Origin: Utricularia gibba
Lineage: Eukaryota; Streptophyta; Magnoliopsida; Lamiales; Lentibulariaceae
Reading direction: 5' to 3'
Length of the DNA: 64,000 nt
Assembly (NCBI GenBank): GCA_002189035.1
Contig: NEEC01000031.1
Location: forward strand, 62,001 to 126,000
Below the pieces are notes generated by a model. That model was not told the DNA's origin. It saw only the letters and a program-made list of their open reading frames with translations, and made no database searches. Below, piece by piece: positions 36,487 to 46,407 of the stretch; the first letter of the stretch is position 1, and each line of letters opens with the position of its first letter. Made by a program: the position numbers and the translations under genes.

Positions 36487-36651
36487 ATGTCTTGGGTTTC
36501 AAGTTTCTTCTCATTTCTGTGCTTCTCTCCGCCTCCCCGCATTTCCGATCTGCCGTCATCCGGTCCTACGCCGAAGAGAAAGAAGAGATCACCGGAGTCG
36601 AAGATCGTGGTCATGTACTTCCCGGGGACTCAACCCTTGCCACGACTATGA
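36487..36651 (+). CDS. Small-ORF family member C (54 aa, unknown)
   Basis: Only copy on the + strand, 54 aa. It starts MSWVSSFFSFLCFSPPP, has a basic middle (PKRKKRSPE) and ends SKIVVMYFPGTQPLPRL, matching copies A and B in length and at both ends. A good TATA box lies 46 nt before the ATG. The other reading frame stays open downstream (36626-36769, GGRVQVTLEGSDW...), so a longer product by frameshift cannot be fully excluded, but the match of the stop position to A and B favours 54 aa. Confidence 0.55.
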   Translation: MSWVSSFFSFLCFSPPPRISDLPSSGPTPKRKKRSPESKIVVMYFPGTQPLPRL

Positions 36652-37044
36652 GGAGATACTGAAGTTTGGGGGGCGTGTACAGGTAACCTTGGAGGGGTCG
36701 GATTGGATCGAGGCGGTGGGGATGACGAGTGCCGTGGTGCCGACAGACCGAGCCATCGAGGAGGCATAGCTCATTAGGCCGTGGTGTTTGCTCTAGAATA
36801 AAAAAGATTGTATGCACTAGCTACTTGCAAAATTTACCTGAATGTGCGTCTGAGGTGCTGGTTCTCTTCTCACCACTTCTTTCGTTCTAAGCTCTCAGTT
36901 CCATTGTAATTTTTGGGTGAACCAATTCAACTTTCAATTTTCTAGTACTTCTTGTTATTTTATACAAATAATGGATTCGATGAGTATTACGATCACACAT
37001 AAAATTGATTAATAGCTTAGATTCTACTAACCCCTCTCCCACTA
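36652..37044. other. Downstream of small ORF C
   Basis: Contains the alternative open frame to 36769 and then AT-rich sequence shared in style with the region downstream of copy B. No separate gene supported. Confidence 0.4.
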
Positions 37045-37187
37045 TCAGACTGGTGCATCCCTCTGGGACTGTACCGGAAAATGAGGAACGGCGATCCCCG
37101 AATGGGGGGATCATAACTATGTGTGCACGGTGTTAGTGTCCCGGGGAAGTTGCAGAGAAATGAGGGCAAACTTGAGACACAAGGCAT
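37045..37187 (-). pseudogene. Small-ORF family member D (degenerate or mis-sequenced copy of B)
   Basis: Starts MPCVSSLPSFLCNFPG at 37187 and, in another frame, ends SGIAVPHFPVQSQRDAPV at 37045. The two frames join if the G6 run at 37104-37109 had one more base, giving about 47 aa. The middle of the ORF is shorter than in B, and about 100 nt of promoter present in B are missing here. It is either a decayed duplicate of B or an intact short copy with a base-calling error. Confidence 0.5.
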
Positions 37188-38365
37188 GGTGCAGAGTCAG
37201 TGGGCTTGGGGAGCAAGGAGTGGAATTTGACGATTCCACGAATCCTCCTCCCCAAATCCCTGGTCAATGGCGTGGGACTGAAGCTCGAAAAAGCAGCTTT
37301 TGGGTGGTCAAATTCAAATTTTCGATGACTTCATCCCCAATACATGCATACAAATCACGTTTGGAATTAGCATGCGGTCATCAGTATTTTGATACAAAAA
37401 AAGAATTTGTTTTCAAATATTGGTTCATTCCAACTCGGCGCCCTTAAAATAAATATTTTATTTAATCCAAACATGATTGAACCTCTCACCAATTTTGACT
37501 GGTCAAACCAAATGATTGCGCCCCAGGCCCCCATGTTTAAAACAATGGCAAGTTTTATATATGATTTGGTTCCACTTCCATTGATAATGGATATATTTGA
37601 TAGTTAATATAACAAAAAAATAGAATGGAAGTAAAGTTAAATATTATCATTAAAGAATATCATGTTATTCCTTATCTTTACCTATATCCATTTTTTTTGT
37701 TTTAAAGAATTTTTAAAATAAAAAAAAATCTGTCATATCATACCAATGGGAACTTTGGGATGGATGGGCCTGATTCAGGTTTCTATAACATTTGGGCCAA
37801 AGCAGTTCCCTGAAATCCTCTGCAGCACCGTTTCTGCGTGTCCACTGATGCAATCTGAAAAAGCGGAAAAAGAAAGCTGGGTAGGACTCTCTACTGATGT
37901 CCTCCCCCACATTTGCCATTGAGATAAGAGAAGATTATTATAAATCAAAATCTAAATCTAAATAATGAATCTTACAAATTTAATCTAATCTTGAACATCA
38001 TATATTTGTATATATATATATATTATAGTGATGTGCTTGTTGTTCTCAACACATTCACTTCGCCCAATGCCTTTTGATTTCATAAGATGGATTTGTTTCT
38101 CTTTATTTCCCAGATTTTTCGCATATTTTGAAACAGAAGTCAATAAATATTGCTCTGTTTGTTGGTTGTCATGGAGTTTCCAGAACTTTAGGAACAGTAA
38201 ATTGTAACGCATCCTTTGAGCCTTCTTGCATTCCATCTCGATCTTCAAATTTTGAAAACCTCAGAGGGTACGTTTTCTTTTTTTTTTGATCACACAATGC
38301 ATTATTCGTTTGCTGTGTACCCATCACTTCTGAAAGTTTGAGGCGGCTTATTTTCTGCAGACTCC
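37188..38365. other. Spacer with MCTP promoter and leader
   Basis: 37190-37240 repeats the block upstream of small ORF B. The rest is AT-rich with an (AT)n stretch near 38010-38022. A splice acceptor (TTTTCTGCAG) ends 5 nt before the MCTP ATG, so the MCTP gene probably has an intron in its 5' UTR. No other gene supported. Confidence 0.5.
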
Positions 38366-40731
38366 ATGGGAAAACAAAACAAGATTCAGAATCAAGGGAG
38401 GCCAATGCAAAAGAATCACGAAGGTGACAAAAGCATGGACATGGAGGGAGATTTCAATCTTAGAGAGACGAAGCCGAGTCTCGGTGGCGGAAGGCTGTCC
38501 GGAAATGATCGTGGAAACGCCTTTGATTTGGTGGAGCAAATGAACTATTTGTATGTGAGGGTAGTTAAAGCCCGGGAGTTACCAAGGATCCGTGATCCGT
38601 TTGTGGAGGTCAAGCTTGGTGGGCTGATGTCCTGCACCAGGTGTTGCGAGAAGACATTCAATCCAGAATGGAATCAAGTGTTTTCCGTATTTAAAGATAA
38701 TATCCAGGCTTCTTATATTGAGATTTCCGTCAAGGAGAGAGTAAACAATGGTGATGATTTGATTGGAACGGTGGTTTTTGATGCGCTTGATTTACCGAGG
38801 AGGGTGCCACCGGATAGCCCTTTGGCTCCAGAGTGGTATCATTTGGATAATCTGCCACATGATCGTGTGAAGGGAGAGCTTATGCTTGCTGTTTGGATGG
38901 GGACACAGGCTGATGAAGCTTTTGCAGATGCTTGGCATATGGATGCGAATATTGTTAATGGAGATGTTGTTACCGGCATAAGATCAAAGGTGTATCTTTC
39001 TCCAAGAATGTGGTACCTCCGCGTTAACGTGATTGAAGCACAAGAATTGCTGCTGACAGACAGAAACAGACAGCATCCAGAGCTATTTGTAAAGGCAATA
39101 CATGGGAATATGGTCTTGAGAAATAGGATTTCTCAAAGCAGAAGCCCTCATTGGAATGAGGACTTGATGTTTGTGGTAGCCGAGCCTGTTGAGGATCGCT
39201 TGATTTTATCTGTTGAGGAAAGAACAGGGCAGGCGAAAGAAGAAGTTTTGGGACAGTGCACCATTCCTTTACATTGTGTGGAGAAAAGGGTAGATTCAAG
39301 GCCTTTGACCTCTAGATGGTATAATCTTGAGAAGCGTGTGGTATCGGAAAACGGTGCGAAAAATGTGATGAAACTGAGCAGTAGGATTCACATAAGGATC
39401 AGTCTGGATGGAGGATACCATGTTCTTGATGAGTTGACACAAAACAGCAGTGATCTTAGAGCAACAGCAAGACAGCTTTGGAAACCTTCTATCGGAGTGC
39501 TGGAATTAGGAATCTTGAACGCCCAGAATCTTGCACCGATGAAAATAAAAGAAGGTGGAGGTGTGACAGATGCATATTGTGTTGCCAAGTATGGACAGAA
39601 ATGGACCAGAACAAGAACAATTCTCAACTGCTTCAATCCCAAGTGGAATGAGCAGTACACTTGGGAGGTTTTCGATCCATGCACTGTGATCACCATCGGT
39701 GTCTTTGATAACTGCCACCTGCATGGCAGAAATGGAGGTGGAAGCATCGATACACGAATCGGAAAAGTCCGTATCCGTCTCTCGACTCTTGAAATGGGGC
39801 ATGTCTACACCCATTTGTACCCCTGCTCGTCCTCACACCTTCTGGTGTGAAGAAGATGGGGGAAATTCAGCTGGCTGTTAGATTCTCGTGTGCATCATTG
39901 TTCAATGTTTTGTCAATGTACCTGCAGCCAACGCTACCGGAGCTTCACTATCTTGAGCCTCTGAGCTTTCAGCAGATTGAGATTCTAAGGCATCAAGCGA
40001 CACAAATAGTGTCTGCGAGGCTGGGACGATCTGAACCACCGCTGCGAAGAGAGGTTGTGGAGTACATGCTGGATGTCGGATCCAACATATGGAGTGTAAG
40101 GAGAAGCAAAGCCATTCACTACAGACTTGGAACATTGATCTTATCCATTGCCAAATACATCAACTGGGTGCAGTACATAAGTAGTTGGAGCAACCCCTTG
40201 TTGACAGTCATCTTCCACATTGTGTTTCTGGCTTTTGTCTGCTTCCCCTGGCTGTTTTCCACCACCGTTTTCATGTACCTGCTGTCGATCGGGATATGGA
40301 ACTACCGCACCCGCCCGAGGTATCCACCTTACATGGATGTTAAGCTGTCTCAGGCCGATACAGCCCAGATAGATGAACTAGAAGAGGAGTTCGACACCAT
40401 TCCAACATCACAGAAGCAAGCTGATATCTTGAAGCTCAGGTATGACAGGCTGCGAGCGATTGCTTCACGGGCGCAGACCGTATTCGGCGACTTGGCGACG
40501 CAAGGGGAACGGCTTTCGAATCTACTCAGCTGGCGGGATCCTCGAGCCACCGGCTTGTTTCTCATCTTCTGCATGGTGGCTTGTGTGTTCCTGTTCGTTA
40601 CACCTGGCAAATTGGTGGTCGTCGCCATTGGGCTCTACATGATGAGGCATCCCAAGTTCCGGACTCGCCTTCCGTCGTCTCCGATGAACTTCCTGAGACG
40701 GTTGCCGGCGAAAACCGACTGCTTGCTGTGA
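38366..40731 (+). CDS. MCTP: MCTP (multiple C2 domain and transmembrane region protein)
   Basis: Family of ER/plasmodesma tethers that includes QUIRKY and FTIP1. Single coding exon, about 788 aa. N terminus has FNLRETKPSLGGG, then three C2 domains (starting near residues 60, 212 and 377) and a C-terminal PRT_C region with hydrophobic membrane segments (LLTVIFHIVFLAFVCFPWLF; FLIFCMVACVFLFVTPGKLV), ending PAKTDCLL. The frame breaks at 39820-39823: the CCCC run needs one more C to read HLYPLLVLTPSGVKKMGEIQ, which is the family consensus, so the stop at 39848-39850 is probably false. The first C2 is unusual: loop 1 is shortened (ELPRIRDPFVEVKLGG, without the usual GKDLTGS-like segment), which removes acidic residues expected to bind calcium. 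Confidence 0.92.
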
Positions 40732-40992
40732 GCAGTTGTAGTGACACAGAGAAATAGACAGGCGAGAGCTACATGCTACTCTGCTCTGTTTGGGTATCTT
40801 AAGCTAAACCGTACAAATGATTTTAACAATAAATTGGAGGTTTCTTTGCCAGAGGAGTTCACACTCTGTACACAGCGCGGGGTTTCCGATTCTAATCCGG
40901 GCATCCTTCATGTACACGAATTGCTTATTCACGAGGATCTACGATCGTCCCTAACAACGGTTATTCTGATTTTTTGAACACCCGGCGGCGGC

Positions 40993-43157
40993 TCATTTCC
41001 CGGTGTTCCTCTCCGGCGGCGAACAGACGCACTTGGTCTTCGTCTCGGAGAGCGTCTGTGGAATAATACAGGCAAAACGCCACTGTCAGGATGACACAAA
41101 TGTGGTGCCACCCACATGCGAAATCATTAAAGAAAACATGCTTCATAATGCGAAGGGAGCACTCCCACATGAAAAAGCTCAGAGGAAGTGCATTCTGGCC
41201 TCAGATTCAGAACAACGCATTGGTCTGAAAAAGATGAGACCGTTTTATTATTACCTGAACTTGCCTTTGAAGGTCTTTAATGTATTCAACTGCCATATCC
41301 AGCATGTCAGCCGTACTCGTCTGCTGCAGTAAGATTGAAGGTAGATTTCATAAGGTTAATCAGTCCCATCGGGTCCGCAAAGCTCTGATCTTTGACCCAT
41401 ACAAGGTGCTAGAGATCACGTCTGTACCTTGTCCATGTTGGGGAAAAGCTCCTGCAACTTCTTCATCCGTTCACTGATTCTCGTTCTCCTCATCTGCAAG
41501 TTGAAACCAGAAGCTAGAGATCAATTGGTGGTGCAGCACTGGGCGGGACCAGAAAGAAGGGAGGAGCGTTTACTCTTTCAGCGATGCTTCGTGGATGCGT
41601 AGCGCAGCCTCTTTTTGCTCGTATTTGGCACGGGACGACGTCGGGTTGAAACTGCAGAAACTTGAACTTCTCAGGCTCTCCCTTTTCGTTCAAGCTTTTG
41701 GGTAAGTTCAAATGGTGAACCAGACTTGCTGAACTCTTCACAGTGTCCACTGAGGCATTATGCACCTGATTCTGCATTTCGTTGAAAGCCGAGAACATCT
41801 TCAAATTGCCATCACGGTTTCTCTTCATGTCATTGATCCTGCTGGAGTCACTCCATGTTTCATGGGAGAAAGGCGCTGCCTCAAGCTCTCGAATATTGCC
41901 ATTCCTCGGCCGTCCGTTCTCGCAGCCATCGTCGATGCTGCCGTTCTCCGGTATGCTCGGCATCATCCTGGGGCTCGAAGATGCACCAGAGGAAGAGAAA
42001 GCCAAGTGACTGCTACTCACACCAAAACCTGATGCAGGAAGAGACATTTTTTATACAATCCATCCACCTTACTGATCAAACCAGAGCGCAATCACCATCT
42101 CAGCATCAAGAAAGAGTAGATATTTTTAACTGGAAACTGCACATCAGAAACAAAATGCCAAGAGAACATAGCATAAACTCTCATGGAACGAATAGAATCT
42201 TGCTCAGCCTGTTGTTTTGCAGATTGATTCCAATCGCAAAAAACAGAATTTGGGTGATTTCAATCTTTTTCTTACTCCTTACCGTTAACTCCCTTTAGTT
42301 CACCCTTCAAAAGACACTCACAAAGTCAACTTACCCAAAACATACACAGCTTTTTTTTCACACCAAATCTGTACTGCAGTTTCTGTTTTCCTACCAACCG
42401 CAGCAGATTCTCATATTCACATATGACACTGCTGGAACAAGAGGCCAAAAAGGTCATACCAGTCTCAGGAAAACAACGGCCTCTACGAGATTCGAGAAAA
42501 GAAATAAAAGGAAAAAGATTGGAGGAGAGCGAAATCAGAAAGTGGAGTTGTTCACATGAAAAAAAGCGAAAACTTTTCCCGATTTTCTCAATTTTTTTTG
42601 TGTTAAACTCGGATCACACAATTATTAGCTCTTACCATTGAAGAATCCAGCTGGGGAACTGCTCTGCCTGAGGAGATTTGATCCACTGATCCCGTTTCCA
42701 CTGTTCAATCTAACTTGAACTTGGGTCTCTAATCCGGCAGAATAAGATCCGACAACCGTGCCCCGCCGGATACGGCCGCCGGACTTTCATAGCTAGTCAA
42801 ACCCGGCTCAGCTCCGATTTCTTGCTTCAGATGAAACTGCGGCTGCATCTGAGAATCATCACCCCCTCCTCCTATTTTGTGATTCAAATCACGGGGTCCA
42901 CTCCAAATTGCAGAAAACAGAGCAGCATCAGATTCATCGCCGCTGCTGCTGTTATCCGCCGGGGAATCCAAGAGAGCAGCAAGAAACGAACTTGGGGCGG
43001 ATCGATACCGGGCTAAACCCGGACTCTGTTGGAAAAAATCGGACCCCATAAACTCCCTACTCTTCACAAACTCCATCTCCAGATGCTTTGAATTCTGGTT
43101 CCCACTAAAGCTACAACTGCTGCTCATATCTCCGGCCACCGTCTCCAAACTGAACAT
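40993..43157 (-). CDS. bHLH transcription factor (subgroup IX, bHLH122/130-like)
   Basis: Five exons on the complement: 42636-43157, 41574-42028, 41428-41493, 41255-41323 and 40993-41055; about 391 aa. The N-terminal part has GLARYRSAPSSFLAALLDSP and LLRQSSSPAGFF, both typical of the bHLH122/128/130 group. The bHLH domain begins AKRGCATHPRSIAERMRRTR and continues ISERMKKLQELFPNMDKQTS, TADMLDMAVEYIKDLQRQVQ; the H-E-R residues for E-box binding are present. It ends CVCSPPERNTGK. The start is placed at ATG 43157; ATG 43124 is an alternative. In exon 1 the CCCC at 42761-42764 must gain one base for the N-terminal part to stay in frame with RQSSSPAGFF and with the exon 2 phase. Family members regulate flowering, stomata and drought responses. 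Confidence 0.88.
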
Positions 43158-44018
43158 AATTGAGGACAAACGAAAGTAAAAAGAAGAAACCACTCTCAAA
43201 AAGCCGAAGGCATGGATGAAAAGCTTCAGGATGGATCTTCGAAAACAAAAACGTTTCTTTATCGGGTTTTGGGAACCGGAGAACAAGGCCGGAGCTGCTG
43301 AAAGAGTTGCTATTTTGGTGGGAGCGCACAAATGTCAAAAATGGCAAATTGGTGAAGAAAACCTTGGCTTCCAATCACATCTTTCCTCTTTTATAACAAA
43401 CAACACACCACCACAACGACGGATACATCCAATCCAGCCTTTGCAAAATAAATTATAATTGCTTTATAAATCTGATATTTGGTATCAAAATTGAAAAAAA
43501 AAGCCGAGCTTTACCGACAGTGAGGGCCCACATGAATTTACGAAGTGCCCCCTTGTCTCCATTAAATTTGCTTTACCAACCCCCACCCCGCCCAGAAATA
43601 CACACACACACAATCATCAGCAGCAAAAACAAACAGTATCGGGGCCACAAATCTAATTACACTTTTCCCTCTGTACTTTCCAAAAATTGAAAAACTAACC
43701 CTCTTCCTAATTTTAAAAAATAAAAGTTATCAAAATTTTAATTAATTTCTCTGGTTATTTAAATCTTATCCTCGGAGTCCAGATCAGATTCATTGCATAC
43801 AACTCCCACGCGTTCGCCGGGCGCGTGCAGACGGCAAATATGCCAAAGCTATGCCTTTTTTTATTATTATTCCTAGTGCACTCGCTTCAATGAACGCCAT
43901 AAATGTACATATCTATTAAACATAATCTAATATATTTTCATAATCATATAATACATACATATTCAAATAATTATTACGAAACCCAAATCATAGTTCTCTT
44001 CCTTAAGCTGCAGCATAG

Positions 44019-44055
44019 TTTAATTTAATTTAATTTTAATTTTAATTTAATTTAC
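44019..44055. repeat. TTTAA-rich simple repeat
   Basis: Imperfect repeats of TTTAATTTAA/TTTTAA. Confidence 0.8.
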
Positions 44056-45726
44056 CCAGTGAGAAGGTTAAAAGGATTTACCTGGAAGGGGAAAATAACT
44101 TCCAACGACCAAGCGCATTAATACAAAGTAGGGGCTAAAGTCTAAGACTTACTTTCAATGCACCTATTTACCACGTGCGTCATACACATTTTTTAGCTCA
44201 AGGAATATTATTTTGCATTTTGAAAACAACGCAAAAATTTGATTTTTCTTTGAATTTTTTATTTACCGCACGTTTATATACTTGAAATATATAATAATTT
44301 TGACAAAGGAAGGCTGGGTAAATTGGTGAAATAGTCATCTGCAAATTTTATATTTACACAATAACCCTATTTGGTATTTATTAGTGTAATAGTTCTATTT
44401 TGTATATTTTTTATTAAATAGTCCTATTTTTATATATCATAGTTAACATAATAAAAATAACTGGTTTTATTAAAAAATTGAAATACAACCTTATATTTTT
44501 GATTTTATATTGTTATTTTTATGAAAAAAAATATAATTAATGAAGATTAGTAAAATTTTTAATATTTTAAATAAACATTTTTAATTTTTGAATATTCTTT
44601 TCAACTAATTTTAATTTTTTAAAAATATATAATTCACAATAAATAGAAATCTAATGCTTGACCCATAGATTTAATAAAAATAAAAATATCAATTAAGTTA
44701 CAGACATGGTTTATTCATAATCCACGCTTGTATGTATCACAAAATCACACTCACGTGGTTTTCCTACATCCCCAAAAGAACAGATGCATCTACTGGTGCG
44801 AGTGGTGAACACGAGGGAGGGAGGCTGGATCTTCCAAAAATAAGACTAGCTAGCGCCTACGACTAGTAATTATTTTTTCACCTCGCGGTCAAAAATAATA
44901 TAATTGCGGACATTAATTACCTTAAGTGCGTTGACCCACAACCACAAGAATGGAGGGATGGATTCCCCTCTCCCTCTGAGAACTCATTTCCACCAGTTCT
45001 TCTTCTTTTTGTTGATCCAAGGATGCTGCGAATGTTGAAACAGGTTGGGATGGGAAATGACGGAGGTGCCCCTGTGGGGGTAGGGGCAGATGAGGGACAA
45101 GGACGTCTTTGGGGGACTACCCATGACGGAAAAGGATGGTGATGCTCTTTGATTGCAGGAAGATGCATGCATGGAGACTGACTCACACTTTTTTAACTTT
45201 TAATCATTTTTTTTCCTTTTTCCGTAGGCCATGTTATTATTTTTATTTATAATAATAATAATGAGTGGAGGTGAATCCTACAATTAATTGTGCATGGGTA
45301 ATTTATGTACGTGCAAGAAAAATCATCATTTTATATATTTGAAAAATGAGCAAGTATGAAAGTCAAACAATAGGATCGAGGTCAACGCCCTATTGCATAC
45401 ACTAATTACCCTATCAGATACACGTATTTACGATAAGTCGATTTATTTATTAAAACATTATTGTTTATAAAATAGTCAATTTCATTTAATGCTGGAAATA
45501 TGTGCACCACACACGTCACTCGGAAAGATTTTTTTATACTTAAAACTGGAATTATTAACCTAGACTCTGTATTAAGACTGTTAAATCTTTTTCAAAAACC
45601 AATTAATTACTTGAAAATGGATATTAAAATAAAGGAATCCTTTTTAATAAATAAGAGCCATGGCCACGAGAAGAGTCGCTCTCTTGCATTATTTGTATCG
45701 AGAGGGTGACTTGGGGTGCATGGATT

Positions 45727-45750
45727 GGGTCGGGTCGGGTCGGGTCGGGC
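45727..45750. repeat. (GGGTC)n microsatellite
   Basis: Four and a half copies of GGGTC. Confidence 0.9.
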
Positions 45751-46407
45751 TTGATATTCGGGTTGACCGAACCATTGAGAGGAATATGGTTAACTCGGGC
45801 GGTGGGGGTGATGGACCATATGGTGCAGGTCGGATGGAGCTAACCAAACCTTTCGTCTTCAGTGATTTGTTGTCTTGTGGTCATGAGAATCTTCATCAAA
45901 TCCATTGGAATGATGATGGCTAAGGTGAGTTCCTGGGGTCTCTGTACAGAATCTTTTCTTTTTTTTTTTAATTTAATTTGATTCTAAAAATGTCACCTTT
46001 TAAATAATGTGATTTGTTTTATTTTAAATTCATATCATAATTGGACATTAGGTTTGTAATGTAAGAATTTGGGGTTGTTGGGATCCATGGAGACAAAAGC
46101 ATCAAGAACAAGGGACAAGGACCGGTCGCCTTTCTTCAGCAGCAAGCTTCTCGTGGATCGCGAAAACGGAGCAAGACGCCAAGTTTGGGCCTTTCCCTTC
46201 AACCGCAAAGCAGGTGAATTGAAATGGATTGACAACCAGCTGGAAAAGCTGACGGATTTCGGAGACCCGGGAGCTGTTGGACGAAATGACTCAAAAGTGT
46301 TGCGGTCTCCTGTAACTGCGGTCCACCCCATACGAGCGAGTTTACATGTGAAAGACACAAACTTGGAACAGGAAAAGGAGAAAAAGGAGTGGCGTCGCTT
46401 AAGCAGA

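Larger units (their letters stand above)
43158..46407. other. Long intergenic region, bHLH to argininosuccinate synthase
   Basis: About 3.2 kb, mostly AT-rich. Holds the bHLH promoter, a TTTAA-type repeat at 44019-44055, and a (GGGTC)n repeat at 45727-45750. Short open frames around 44917-45186 and 45660-45923 have no recognisable content. The right end carries the 3' UTR of argininosuccinate synthase. Confidence 0.5.

Noticed and set aside
37713-37919. 68-codon open frame (MANVGEDISRESYPAFFFRF) on the minus strand
   Set aside because: No homologue recognised, no second copy in the window, and no clear promoter; not enough to call a gene.
39840-40731. Separate gene starting MKKMGEIQLAVRF after the MCTP stop
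   Set aside because: It is the C-terminal PRT_C part of the same MCTP protein in a shifted frame.
44917-45186. 89-codon open frame on the minus strand, Pro-rich
   Set aside because: Low-complexity composition and no conserved motif.
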